A stretch of DNA of 64,000 nucleotides from Dichotomicrobium thermohalophilum (GCF_003550175.1 NZ_QXDF01000001.1:2070501-2134500); one strand, 5' to 3'. Numbered from the stretch's first letter, positions 19,626 through 28,236 are shown. Program-made: numbers and translations. Notes: generated from the sequence alone by a model not told the origin.

Positions 19626-20528
19626 TCACGCGGCGAGCTGCGGACGCGTTTCGATCGCGCGGCGCACGATCGCCTCGACCCTGGCGCGCTCCTCGCCAAT
19701 CAGCGTCAGGCGCGGCGGGCGGACATACTCGCTGCCGTAGCCTGTCATCTGGTTCGCAAGCTTTATGTACTGCACGAGCTTCACATCCGTGTCGAGGTGC
19801 AGCAGCGGCATGAACCAGCGGTAAAGCGCCAGCGCTTCGTCGAGCTTGCCGGCCTCGGCCAGCTTGAACAGCCGCACCGATTCATGCGGGAAGCAGTTGG
19901 CCATTCCGGCCACCCAGCCGACCGCGCCGAACAGGATGTTCTCCAGCGCCAGATCATCCACGCCGCAGAACAGTTTGTAGCGGTCGCCGAGGCGGTTGAT
20001 CATGTCGGTCATGCGCCGGCTGTCATGGCTGGATTCCTTGACCGCGACGATGTTGGCCTCGCTGGCGAGGTCGGCGAAGTCTTCCGGGCTAAGATCGACC
20101 TTGTAGGACACCCGGTTGTTGTAGATCATGATGGGCAGGTCGGTCGCGCGCGCCACGGCGCGGAAATGCGTGATCGCCTCGCGCGCGTCCTGCTCGTAAA
20201 CCATGCAGGGGAGCACCATCAGCCCGTCGGCGCCGGCGTCCTTCATGCGCCTGGCGGCGTCAATGGCGAAGGCGGTCGTGTATTCCGCAACGCCCGCGAG
20301 GACCGGCACGCGCCCCTGCGCGGCTTTGACGGCGGCTTTGACGACGGCGGCCTTCTCGTCCAGCGTCAGCGAGTTGTTCTCGCCCAGCGTGCCAAGCATC
20401 ACGAAGCCTTCGCAGCCCGCCTCGATACACTGCGCGATGTGCCGCGCCGTCGCGTCTAGATCGAGCGCCCCGTCGGGCTTCATCTCGGTCATCAGCGCAG
20501 GCATGACGCCTTGCCAGTTCACATCCAT
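19626..20528 (-). CDS. DHDPS/NAL-family lyase, likely delta1-pyrroline-4-hydroxy-2-carboxylate deaminase
   Basis: A 300-residue (beta/alpha)8 enzyme of the dihydrodipicolinate synthase family. The Schiff-base lysine is Lys164 (IVAVKESS), with Tyr136 (IMIYNNR) and GTLGENNSL in the substrate region. Its place at the head of an operon with a hydroxyproline epimerase and a D-hydroxyproline oxidase makes it the deaminase that yields 2-oxoglutarate semialdehyde. The semialdehyde dehydrogenase that would finish the pathway is not in the window. First gene of the six-gene operon. Confidence 0.85.
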   Translation of the reverse strand: MDVNWQGVMPALMTEMKPDGALDLDATARHIAQCIEAGCEGFVMLGTLGENNSLTLDEKAAVVKAAVKAAQGRVPVLAGVAEYTTAFAIDAARRMKDAGADGLMVLPCMVYEQDAREAITHFRAVARATDLPIMIYNNRVSYKVDLSPEDFADLASEANIVAVKESSHDSRRMTDMINRLGDRYKLFCGVDDLALENILFGAVGWVAGMANCFPHESVRLFKLAEAGKLDEALALYRWFMPLLHLDTDVKLVQYIKLANQMTGYGSEYVRPPRLTLIGEERARVEAIVRRAIETRPQLAA

Positions 20529-20889
20529 CTCGGTTCTCCCCTTCTCGGCGCGGTTCTAGCGAATTCTGGAGACTTAGCCCAGACGTCCATGCCCCGGAAA
20601 GCCTCTCCTGCCGAGGGAGAGGCGTGCAACCGCCCGCCCCATGCTGTCATGTGGACCTGACACTTTTTCGCGAGATGCGGGATGAAAGGGTCGCGCTGGA
20701 CTACATCTCGCGATATACTGGATGCTCTTTTCGCTACCAAGCCGCGGGCGGCAGCCGGGCGAAGGCGGAAAGGTAGGGCTTCTGGTCCGGCCTTAACCGG
20801 CGGGTTGGAAACGGGACGGATGTCCGTTGCGGCGATTGCGGCACTGACACGCCATCGCCGTAGCGCTGTCAAAATGGGGATATGACGGC
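20529..20889. other. 361-base divergent spacer with two inverted repeats
   Basis: Separates the hydroxyproline operon (leftward) from the thiosulfate cassette (rightward). It holds a GCCTCTCC/GGAGAGGC hairpin (20601-20623), a TGTCA-N8-TGACA dyad (20645-20662) that could be an operator, and a wider inverted repeat CGCGAGATG (20669-20677)/CATCTCGCG (20704-20712). A 67-codon plus-strand frame at 20682-20885 has no recognisable features and is not called as a gene. Confidence 0.5.
20645..20662. promoter_or_regulatory. Candidate operator dyad TGTCA-N8-TGACA
   Basis: A perfect five-base palindrome with eight-base spacer lying 117 bases before the hydroxyproline operon start and about 230 bases before the thiosulfate transporter. 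Size and symmetry suit a dimeric regulator, but no regulator gene sits beside it. Assignment is tentative. Confidence 0.25.
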
Positions 20890-22158
20890 GTGGTCGCGCA
20901 AGATATCGCAAAGCAGCAAGAAACTGGAAGTGCCAGCATCGGATCCTCAGCGGAGACCACCCTCCGCATCAGCGGCACCGACAAGGCCTTCGGTCTTCTG
21001 GCGGTTCTGGGTCTTCTGGTCATCAGCCTGATCCTTCAACACGAAGTCTCCACACAGAAAGCGATCCTGTTTCTCGTCGGCGCGGGTTTGGGCGTGTCGC
21101 TGTTCCGCTCGCTGATTGGCTGCACAGGCGGCTGGCGGCGCTTCATCCGCCTGGGCCGCAGCGACGCGGTCCGCTCGCACCTCCTGCTGCTCGCCGGGCT
21201 GTCGATCGCGTTTTTTCCCATCGTCGGTGCAGCGTTTCCCGACATTCAGGCGAGCGCGGCCTTGGGCCCGGTCAGCCTTTCGGTATTGGTCGGGGCGTTG
21301 ATCTTCGGTTTTGGCATGCAGCTCGGTGGCGGCTGCGGGTCCGGAACGCTGTTCACCGCCGGGAGCGGCAACGTGAAGATGGTCATCACCCTGATCTTCT
21401 TCATCGTCGGCGCGACGATCGGCTCTTTACACCTGCCCGCCTGGCTGGAACTGCCGAACATGGGACCGGTCTCGACAGTCAACGCCGTTGGCTGGCCCAC
21501 TGCGCTGGGGGTGCAGCTCGCTGTGATCGCAGCGCTCTATCTGTGGGTCCGGCGCATAGAGGCGCGACGTTGTGGCGACGTGCTGGACATTCGCGCTGAG
21601 GACGGCCCCCAGATGCCGTTCATCGACCGCCTAATCTTTGGCCCCTGGCCACTTTTGTGGGGGGTCATCGGCATTGCGATCTTCAGCCTGCTGACGCTGC
21701 TCATCGCGGGTCATCCGTGGTCGATTACGTTCGCGCTGGGGCTTTGGGGCACCAAGATCGCCGCGGCCCTCGGCTTCGACGTCGCAAACTGGACCTACTG
21801 GTCTAGCGGCTATCCCGCGTTGGCACTGCAGCGCAGCGTGCTGGAAGACACCACCTCGGTGATGGATTTTGGCGTGATCCTCGGCGCGCTGCTGGCCGCG
21901 GCAATTTCTGGTCGCTTCGCGGCGAGCCAACCCATCAAGCTGAACGCGCTGGTGCTCGCGGTGATCGGCGGGCTATTGCTCGGTTATGGCGCCCGTCTGG
22001 CCTTCGGCTGCAACATCGGCGGACTGCTGGCCGGCACGGCGACGGGCAGCATGCATGGTTGGCTCTGGCTGCTCGCCGGGTTCACCGGAAGCTGGATCGG
22101 CGTCTATGCCCGCATCTGGTTCGGACTGGACGGCCCGATGGAGAAGAAGAATGGATAA
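20890..22158 (+). CDS. YeeE/YedE (TsuA-like) thiosulfate/sulfur transporter
   Basis: A 422-residue integral membrane protein of the YeeE/YedE (DUF395) family, with about ten helices in two halves. It carries the conserved cysteine loops expected for TsuA-type thiosulfate channels: GCTGGWRRF, LGGGCGSGTLF and FGCNIGGLLAGTATGS. TsuA imports thiosulfate by relaying it between cysteines, which is family knowledge. The start is GTG at 20890. The stop overlaps the start of the PCGL-repeat gene by eight bases, so the two products are translationally coupled. Confidence 0.88.
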   Translation: MVAQDIAKQQETGSASIGSSAETTLRISGTDKAFGLLAVLGLLVISLILQHEVSTQKAILFLVGAGLGVSLFRSLIGCTGGWRRFIRLGRSDAVRSHLLLLAGLSIAFFPIVGAAFPDIQASAALGPVSLSVLVGALIFGFGMQLGGGCGSGTLFTAGSGNVKMVITLIFFIVGATIGSLHLPAWLELPNMGPVSTVNAVGWPTALGVQLAVIAALYLWVRRIEARRCGDVLDIRAEDGPQMPFIDRLIFGPWPLLWGVIGIAIFSLLTLLIAGHPWSITFALGLWGTKIAAALGFDVANWTYWSSGYPALALQRSVLEDTTSVMDFGVILGALLAAAISGRFAASQPIKLNALVLAVIGGLLLGYGARLAFGCNIGGLLAGTATGSMHGWLWLLAGFTGSWIGVYARIWFGLDGPMEKKNG

Positions 22159-22645
22159 GCTCTCCAACAGCCTGGTGATGGGCTCGGTGCTCACCGCGGC
22201 AACGCTCGGGGTTATCATCGATCACACCAGCCACAAGCTCCCGGAGCCGGCGCAGGAAGCAGGCGCGCAAAGCGGCAGTGTCGCGGCCACGGACGCCACG
22301 CCCTGCGGGCTCGGAGGAGGGGCGAGTCCCTGCGGATTGACGGCGGCTGGCGGGACGCCATGCGGCCTGGGCGCTGGCGGCACACCCTGCGGACTTGGCG
22401 GAACGCCCTGCGGGTTGACGGCCGGCGGCACACCCTGCGGCCTGGGCGGGACACCTTGCGGGCTTGGCGCCAGCCCGTGCGGCCTGACAGCTGGCGGAAC
22501 ACCCTGCGGCCTCGGGGGCAGCCCCTGCGGTCTGAGCGAGTCGCCTTGCGGCCTCGGCGGTACACCTTGCGGCCTCGGCGGTGACGATGCCTTTTCCGAC
22601 AATGCCTCGCCCTGCGGACTGGGCGGCTCGCCATGCGGCTTGTAG
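22151..22645 (+). CDS. Membrane-anchored Cys-repeat protein with 14 PCGL units
   Basis: A 164-residue protein I cannot match to a named family. Residues 7-23 form one hydrophobic helix after a short positive start, so the rest probably faces the periplasm. From residue 50 to the last residue it is a tandem array of 14 [S/T]PCGL units spaced by GG, GA, TAGG or SE. One acidic break (DDAFSDNA) precedes the last two units. All 14 cysteines lie in repeats and the protein ends exactly on PCGL. At DNA level every repeat uses different synonymous Leu, Gly and Pro codons, showing selection on the peptide. GGAG precedes the ATG. It is coupled to the thiosulfate transporter and upstream of a rhodanese; a sulfane-sulfur or metal-carrying role is inferred. 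Confidence 0.8.
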   Translation: MDKLSNSLVMGSVLTAATLGVIIDHTSHKLPEPAQEAGAQSGSVAATDATPCGLGGGASPCGLTAAGGTPCGLGAGGTPCGLGGTPCGLTAGGTPCGLGGTPCGLGASPCGLTAGGTPCGLGGSPCGLSESPCGLGGTPCGLGGDDAFSDNASPCGLGGSPCGL

Positions 22646-22690
22646 CGGGCCGGGACAGGCCGCGCGCAGACGCTGAAAGAAGGACGGCCG

Positions 22691-23368
22691 ATGCGGCACA
22701 ATCAAGCAGCAGCCTCCGATACGGCGACGGACAACCCATCCCCGACACCGTCCCAGGGGCAGCACCGGGCGGCAATGGACCTTGTGGCCTGCCTCCAGAG
22801 CTTCGCCGTGCAGAATACCAACGCCGTTCTGGCCATCCTTGGCGATACGCCTTTCGTTGCGAACAAGCATTATCCGGAGGGCGACCTGGTCTTTGGCGGC
22901 GGCCTTTGGCGCGCTTATTACCACGCCCACGACATGCCAGGCGCCCCTGACAGCCGGATGCATGGCCACTTCCACGTCTTTGCCCGGCCGGACGCAAATT
23001 TCGGCTATGCGCATGTCATCGGCCTTGCGGTGGATGGCAACGGCCAGCCGCTCAAATGGTTCACGACCAATCACTGGGTTACGGGCGAAGCCTGGCGCCC
23101 CGGCGAAGAACTCGCGGCCTGTGTGCCGCCGGTCGAACCGGAAGACGCGCCGCCGGCGGCACGCTGGCTCTCGGCGATGCTGCGTTTCGGCGCGCCGGCC
23201 TTTCCAGAGCTGCTGGCTGAACGCGACGCCACCCTGGCGGCTCACCGCGCGCGCACCGAGCAGAGCGAAGAAGAGGCGCGCGCCGATAGGACGCTCTATT
23301 TGCTGTCCCAGCGCGAAATCGACCTTATGGAGGAGCTTCGCGCGGCCCTCGCACTCGAAGGAGATTGA
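22691..23368 (+). CDS. Conserved hypothetical protein with HGHFHVF motif (DUF6969-like)
   Basis: A 225-residue soluble protein without a clear signal peptide. The core (about 45-160) contains WRAYYHAHDMPG, RMHGHFHVFARP, GYAHVIGLAVD and TTNHWVTGE. That makes at least six histidines in positions that could bind metal. The C-terminal 60 residues form a charged helix. It resembles what I recall as DUF6969, but this is from memory. AAGAAGG precedes the ATG and the gene lies 45 bases after the PCGL-repeat gene, so it belongs to the same sulfur cassette. Function unknown. Confidence 0.7.
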   Translation: MRHNQAAASDTATDNPSPTPSQGQHRAAMDLVACLQSFAVQNTNAVLAILGDTPFVANKHYPEGDLVFGGGLWRAYYHAHDMPGAPDSRMHGHFHVFARPDANFGYAHVIGLAVDGNGQPLKWFTTNHWVTGEAWRPGEELAACVPPVEPEDAPPAARWLSAMLRFGAPAFPELLAERDATLAAHRARTEQSEEEARADRTLYLLSQREIDLMEELRAALALEGD

Positions 23369-23581
23369 CAGCGTTCCAGAGATCCGCACCGAGCGATCGG
23401 GTGGACACGAGGCGGTCGGGAGACAGGATCTGGCGTGAACTGCGCCGGCCCGGCCATACGGAAGCGACGAAACGGAGCACTCGCTTACAGGCTTTTTCTG
23501 GTTGCCTTCGGAGCCACGCGAGCCCGCGCGTTTCGTCCGCCAACGCTTCAAGCGAAGCGACATGCAAGGGAGGAAACAGCC

Positions 23582-24529
23582 ATGAAGTCGCTTTTGGGTA
23601 TCGTTGTCGGCACGTTTGTCGCGGCCATGTCGAGCGCCGCGCTGGCGAGCCAGCCGCTCGTCAGTGTCGATTGGCTGAAGGCCAACCTCGACAACCCTGA
23701 AGTCGTCGTCCTCGACATCCGCAGCGCGGTCAGCGGATCGTCGAAGGAAAGCTATGCCCGCGCGCACATTCCAGGCGCCATTCACTCTGACTATGTCAAA
23801 GACGGCTGGCGGGTAAAGGACAAGAACGGCATCCGCGGCATGCTACCGGGTGCGGACCATCTCGCCAAACTCATCGGCGGGCTCGGCATCGACAACGATT
23901 CGCATGTTGTCGTCGTGTCGCGCGGGGCCAACAGTCTCGAGATGGGCGCAGCGACCCGCGTCTACTGGACCTTCAAGATCGCCGGACATGACAAGGTCTC
24001 GATCCTCAATGGCGGGCTGGCGGCCTGGGTGGCCGAGCGCGACGAGAAGACCAAGCGGCCGGTCAATCCGCTGGAAAGCGGCGTGGTGCAGCGTGAGCCC
24101 ACGACTTTCGAGGTCACTATGCGTCCCGAACTGCTCGCGACGAAGGAAGACGTTCAGGCGGCGCTTGAAGCTGGGACACCCCTGATCGATCACCGGCCGA
24201 CGCACCAGCATCTCGGCGTCACCAAGCCCGGTCCCGTTGCGCGGCCCGGAACGATCCCCGGCGCGTTAAGCGTGCCCGAAACCTGGCTGACGATTAACGA
24301 CGGCGGCGTGATGCGTCCGAAGGCCCAAATGACCAAGCTTTACGAAGCGGCCGGCGCGCCAACCTCTGGCGACGTCATCAATTTCTGCAATTCGGGCCAC
24401 TGGGCTTCGCTCGGGTGGTTCGTGAGTTCCGAAATCCTCGGCAACCAAAACGCCAAGCTCTATGACGGTTCGATGATCGAGTGGAGCAAGACAGACCTGC
24501 CGATGGAGCAGAAGGTCTCACTGCAGTAA
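23582..24529 (+). CDS. Periplasmic rhodanese (thiosulfate sulfurtransferase), two-domain
   Basis: A 315-residue exported sulfurtransferase with a Sec signal peptide (cleavage after ALA, residue 22). The first rhodanese domain lacks an active cysteine (VVSRGANSL), as usual in tandem rhodaneses. The second carries the persulfide-forming Cys269 in NFCNSGHWAS. It would take sulfane sulfur from thiosulfate and pass it to a thiol acceptor in the periplasm. The start is set by GGAGG upstream. It closes a cassette with a thiosulfate transporter and a Cys-repeat protein and is followed by a strong terminator. Confidence 0.9.
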   Translation: MKSLLGIVVGTFVAAMSSAALASQPLVSVDWLKANLDNPEVVVLDIRSAVSGSSKESYARAHIPGAIHSDYVKDGWRVKDKNGIRGMLPGADHLAKLIGGLGIDNDSHVVVVSRGANSLEMGAATRVYWTFKIAGHDKVSILNGGLAAWVAERDEKTKRPVNPLESGVVQREPTTFEVTMRPELLATKEDVQAALEAGTPLIDHRPTHQHLGVTKPGPVARPGTIPGALSVPETWLTINDGGVMRPKAQMTKLYEAAGAPTSGDVINFCNSGHWASLGWFVSSEILGNQNAKLYDGSMIEWSKTDLPMEQKVSLQ

Positions 24530-24563
24530 ACTCACGCTCAGCGACGCAGAGCCTCCGCAAGGC

Positions 24564-24593
24564 AAGTGGCGCCCCACTGGGCGCCACTTTTTT
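24564..24593 (+). terminator. Rho-independent terminator of the sulfur cassette
   Basis: A perfect 11-base stem, AAGTGGCGCCC (24564-24574) pairing with GGGCGCCACTT (24579-24589), with a four-base loop. The tract runs on as T to 24593. It lies 35 bases after the rhodanese stop and may also serve the opposing ABC operon. Confidence 0.9.
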
Positions 24594-24654
24594 GTCCGTT
24601 GCAGCTTGCCCGCGCAAGCCGGAGATCGGCCCATCTCCCCGCCCGATGGCGGCG

Positions 24655-25542
24655 CTAGATCAACCCCTCTTCTTTCAGGAAGTTGGCCGCCACGTCCTCG
24701 ATGGTCTTCTTCTCCATGTCCACGGCCGCGTTGAGCTGGCGCATGACCTCATCGGAGAGCTGCGCCGACAGACCGTTGAGGATGTCGGCCAGTTCCGGAT
24801 TGGCGTCGAGCGTCTCCTTGCGGATCACCGGCGTCAGCGCGTAGTGCGGAAAGAAATTGCGGTTGTCCTCAAGCGTGACGAAATCGAACGCCGCGATCCG
24901 GCCGTCCGTCGCGAAGACCAGCGCGACATCCACCCGGTCCTCGTTGAGTGCCTGATATGTCAGCCCGCTTTCCATCGAGTTGAGCAGACCGCGCGGATAA
25001 GTGAAATCGTACTCTTTCTGCAGGCCGATCAACCCATCCTCGCGGCGGGGAAATTCGGCGTTCACCGCGAATGACAGTTCCGCGCCCTCTTCCAGCTTCG
25101 CCTTGAGGTCCTCGATGGTGTCGATGCCCATCTCCTCGGCTTCGTCGCGGTTCATGGCGAGCGCATAGGTGTTGTTGGCGTCAGAGGGCTCAAGCCAGAC
25201 CAGCCCCTTCTCTGCGTCAAGCTCCTTCACCGTGTTGTAGGTCTCTTCCGGCGACATGCGCTCTTCGACCTTGTTGTAAACGACCAGCGACGTGCCGGTG
25301 TATTCCCAGTAGACATCGACCTGCCCGTTCTCCTGGGCCTGGCGCAGTACGGTCGAGCCGAGGCCGTCGCGCTTGTCGACGTCATAGCCGTTGGCCTCCA
25401 GCAACTGCGCTGTCATCTCGGCCATTAGAAGCTGTTCGGTGAAGCCCTTCCCGCCAACGGTAATAGTCTGTGCGGCTGCAGTGCCTGCGGCGAATACGAG
25501 CGCCAGGATCGCGACTGCAAATGTCTTGAATATTCTCATCAT
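24655..25542 (-). CDS. Osmoprotectant (betaine-type) ABC transporter, substrate-binding protein
   Basis: A 295-residue periplasmic binding protein of the OpuAC/ProX-like family, with a signal peptide cleaved after AAA (near residue 24). The mature part starts TITVGGKGFTEQLLMAEM and includes DVYWEYTGTSL, both hallmarks of quaternary-amine binders related to OsmF/YehZ and OpuCC. It is the last gene of a four-gene ABC operon. Double ATG at the start, GGGAG upstream. Ligand (glycine betaine, proline betaine or choline) is not settled by sequence. Confidence 0.9.
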   Translation of the reverse strand: MMRIFKTFAVAILALVFAAGTAAAQTITVGGKGFTEQLLMAEMTAQLLEANGYDVDKRDGLGSTVLRQAQENGQVDVYWEYTGTSLVVYNKVEERMSPEETYNTVKELDAEKGLVWLEPSDANNTYALAMNRDEAEEMGIDTIEDLKAKLEEGAELSFAVNAEFPRREDGLIGLQKEYDFTYPRGLLNSMESGLTYQALNEDRVDVALVFATDGRIAAFDFVTLEDNRNFFPHYALTPVIRKETLDANPELADILNGLSAQLSDEVMRQLNAAVDMEKKTIEDVAANFLKEEGLI

Positions 25543-25580
25543 GTTGCTCTCTCCCGTTTAGCAGGGGACCTTCCCCCTTG

Positions 25581-26327
25581 TTAACGCTGCGGGTTCACCC
25601 CGCGCGGAATCACCCAGTACTGGATCTGGGCCATGACGAAATCCACCACGATGGCCAGAAGCGCCGTCGGGATCGCACCCGCCAGCATCATGCCGAACTC
25701 GTTGAGTGCAATGCCGGTGAAGATCAACTCGCCAAGGCCGCCACCACCGATCAGGAAGGCGAGTGGAACAGTGCCGACATTGATGGTCAGAGCCGTGCGA
25801 ATGCCCGCGAAGATGACGTAGAGCGCATTGGGAAGCTCGACCTTCAGCAGCATGGTGCCAGGGGCCATCCCCATGCCGCTTGCCGCTTCCTTGAGGTGGT
25901 CGGGTACGGCCTTCAGCCCGGCATAAGTGTTGCGGACGATGGGCAATAGGGACGCGATGAACAGCCCGAAGATCGCAGGCAGCGTGCCGATCCCGAGAAA
26001 GCTCATGGACAGCGCGAGGATCGCTAGCGTCGGGATCGTGGTGCCGACGTTGAAGATCTGCATGAAATATTCGGCAAACCGCGCCATGAACGGCCGTGAC
26101 AACAGGATGCCCAGTGTCACGCCCGCCACGATCGCCAGCCCGCCCGAGATGGCGACGAGGCGCACATGCTGCTGGAACAGGAACTCGATATCCGGCCAGT
26201 AAAGGATGAAGTCCTCCAGCAGGCCGCTGGAGGACACGACGATGCCCAGGCCGAAAGCGCCCAGCACGACAAGCCAGGACATGATCCGACCGGTCGTCGT
26301 CCGGCGGGCAGCGCCAATCACCGCCAT
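25581..26327 (-). CDS. Osmoprotectant ABC transporter permease 2
   Basis: A 248-residue permease with about six membrane helices and the EAA-like loop AASGMGMAPGTMLLKVELPNALYVIFAGIRTA, typical of OpuCB/OpuCD-type subunits. The ATG overlaps the ATPase stop by one base (27 bp-scale spacing is absent), so it is tightly coupled to the ATPase. It pairs with the other permease at 27525-28172 to form the heterodimeric channel. Confidence 0.9.
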   Translation of the reverse strand: MAVIGAARRTTTGRIMSWLVVLGAFGLGIVVSSSGLLEDFILYWPDIEFLFQQHVRLVAISGGLAIVAGVTLGILLSRPFMARFAEYFMQIFNVGTTIPTLAILALSMSFLGIGTLPAIFGLFIASLLPIVRNTYAGLKAVPDHLKEAASGMGMAPGTMLLKVELPNALYVIFAGIRTALTINVGTVPLAFLIGGGGLGELIFTGIALNEFGMMLAGAIPTALLAIVVDFVMAQIQYWVIPRGVNPQR

Positions 26328-27511
26328 CAGCCCGCCTCCCGTTCCACGATCAATTCGGTGCCGGGCGGCGGCACGTTCGGGTCGGGGATCTCGCTGGCGT
26401 CGCTATAGGTCGCGCCGAGGTGATGCGTGATCTGCCGCAAGGTGATGTAGCCGCGGAAGCGCCCGTCATCGTCGACACAGGCGAGCCAGGTGACATTATG
26501 CGCGAACATTTCCGAAACAGCGGTGCGCAGATCGGCGTTGATGTGCACCGTGCGCGGATAGCCGGCCCAGTGCTCATTCACCCGGCCGCTGGCGTCCTTT
26601 ACGTCGTTGAAGTGCACATAACCGCGTGGGCGGCCGCGCGGCCCGACGACCACGGCGTTCTGGTGCTCGCGCTTTTCCATCACGCGCACGGCCTCGCGGA
26701 TGTCGTCCTCGGGGCGGATCTTTGGCGGGTCGTGGTCCATCGCCTCGTAGACCCGGACCAGGCGCAGGCGCTTGAGCGTGCGATCGGTGCCGACGAAATC
26801 CGCGATGAAATCATTGGCTGGATGGGCGAGAACGTTGTCGGGCGTGTCGTACTGAATGAGCTTGCCTTCGCGGAAGATCGCCACGCGGTCGCCCATCTTG
26901 ACCGCCTCGTCGATATCGTGGCTGACGAACAGGATGGTCTTGCGCATCTGCTTCTGCAGGCGCAGAAACTCGTCCTGGATGATCTCCCGGTTGATCGGGT
27001 CGACCGCGCCGAACGGCTCGTCCATAAGCATCACGGGCGGGTCGGCCGCCAGCGCCCGGGCCACACCGACGCGCTGCTGCTGCCCGCCGGAGAGTTCCTT
27101 GGGGTAGCGCTTCAGGAAGATCGCAGGATCGAGCGCGACCATTTCCAGAAGCTCGGCGGCGCGGGCGCGGGTCCTTTTGCGGTCCCAACCGAGCAGGTCG
27201 GGCACGACCGAGACGTTCTCTTCGACCGTCATGTTCGGAAACAGGCCGATCTGCTGGATCACGTAGCCAATGTTGCGGCGCAGCTCGATCTTGTCGATCT
27301 TGTCGGTGTCTTCACCATTGATGAAAATCTTGCCGCTGGTCTTGGGGATGATCCGGTTGATCATCTTCAGCGTCGTCGTCTTGCCGCACCCCGACGGCCC
27401 CAGCAGGATCGCCGTCTCGCCCTGTGGGACTTCCATCGTCACGTGATCGACGGCAGTCACGGGCTCCCCAGCGGTTTCAAAGACCTTGGTCAGGCTTTCC
27501 AGCGTGATCAT
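26327..27511 (-). CDS. Osmoprotectant ABC transporter ATP-binding protein with CBS pair
   Basis: A 394-residue ATPase. The nucleotide-binding domain has Walker A GPSGCGKTT, the signature [10 protein letters not shown] and Walker B VMLMDEPFGAVD. Residues from about 255 form two CBS domains, which in OpuA-type systems sense ionic strength and gate transport. This arrangement supports osmotic activation of uptake. Flanked by the two permease genes on the same strand. Confidence 0.92.
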   Translation of the reverse strand: MITLESLTKVFETAGEPVTAVDHVTMEVPQGETAILLGPSGCGKTTTLKMINRIIPKTSGKIFINGEDTDKIDKIELRRNIGYVIQQIGLFPNMTVEENVSVVPDLLGWDRKRTRARAAELLEMVALDPAIFLKRYPKELSGGQQQRVGVARALAADPPVMLMDEPFGAVDPINREIIQDEFLRLQKQMRKTILFVSHDIDEAVKMGDRVAIFREGKLIQYDTPDNVLAHPANDFIADFVGTDRTLKRLRLVRVYEAMDHDPPKIRPEDDIREAVRVMEKREHQNAVVVGPRGRPRGYVHFNDVKDASGRVNEHWAGYPRTVHINADLRTAVSEMFAHNVTWLACVDDDGRFRGYITLRQITHHLGATYSDASEIPDPNVPPPGTELIVEREAG

Positions 27512-27524
27512 TTGTCGTGTCCCC

Positions 27525-28172
27525 TCACCGTGCTCCCGCGGGCGTCAGGCGGCGTTGCACCCAGTACAAGACGTAGTCGGCCGCGATTGCGAGCACGCTC
27601 ACTGCCAGCGCCCCGGTCACAAGTTGGCGCGGATCGGTCTGCGAAATGCCCCGGCTGATGAGCGTGCCGAGGCCGCCCGCGCCGATATAGGCCGCGATCG
27701 CCGTGATCCCGATGTTCATCACCACCGCAGTGCGCACTCCAGCCATGATGACCGGCACCGCCAACGGGATTTCCACGCGCATGAGCCGCTGCACCGGGCG
27801 CATGCCCATGCCGCGCGCCGCCTCGCGCAGGGCCGGATCGACATTGTTGATGGCGGTGTAGGTGTTCCGAATGATCGGCAACTGCGAATACAGCAGCACC
27901 GCGATGACGGCTGGCAGATAGCCGATACCCTGGTTGATGAGCGAGAGGATCGGGATCATTGCGCCGAACAGGGCGATCGACGGAATGGTGATGATGATGC
28001 TGGCGATATAGAGCACGACATCGGCCGCCGGTTTGCTCTGGGTGATGGCGATGCCGATCGGCACACCCGTGAGCACGGCCAGCCCGACCGCAACCCCCAC
28101 GATCGACAGATGCTCGACCGTCAACTCGGCGATGAAGTCGAGATTGTCGCCGATAAACGCAATGATCTCCAC
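27525..28172 (-). CDS. Osmoprotectant ABC transporter permease 1
   Basis: A 215-residue permease with five to six membrane helices and the cytoplasmic loop AARGMGMRPVQRLMRVEIP that docks on the ATPase. First gene of the minus-strand ABC operon. GGGAGAG stands nine bases before its ATG. Related to OpuCB/YehW-type subunits and partner of the permease at 25581-26327. Confidence 0.9.
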   Translation of the reverse strand: MEIIAFIGDNLDFIAELTVEHLSIVGVAVGLAVLTGVPIGIAITQSKPAADVVLYIASIIITIPSIALFGAMIPILSLINQGIGYLPAVIAVLLYSQLPIIRNTYTAINNVDPALREAARGMGMRPVQRLMRVEIPLAVPVIMAGVRTAVVMNIGITAIAAYIGAGGLGTLISRGISQTDPRQLVTGALAVSVLAIAADYVLYWVQRRLTPAGAR

Positions 28173-28236
28173 GAACGCTCTCTCCCACCTCCAGAGTGTT
28201 TTCGCGAGTCAATGAATTTCGATCGGCCGACGGCCG

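Noticed and set aside
20682-20885. 67-codon plus-strand ORF before the thiosulfate transporter
   Set aside because: No ribosome site, basic low-complexity sequence and no family resemblance.
22290-22640. Tandem DNA repeats resembling a CRISPR array
   Set aside because: Repeats are coding, in frame, of varied spacing and differ at synonymous sites; no cas genes.
22222-22701. Minus-strand frame with RPQG-type repeats opposite the PCGL gene
   Set aside because: It is the antisense shadow of the repeat; ribosome site, operon context and signal-like start all favour the plus strand.
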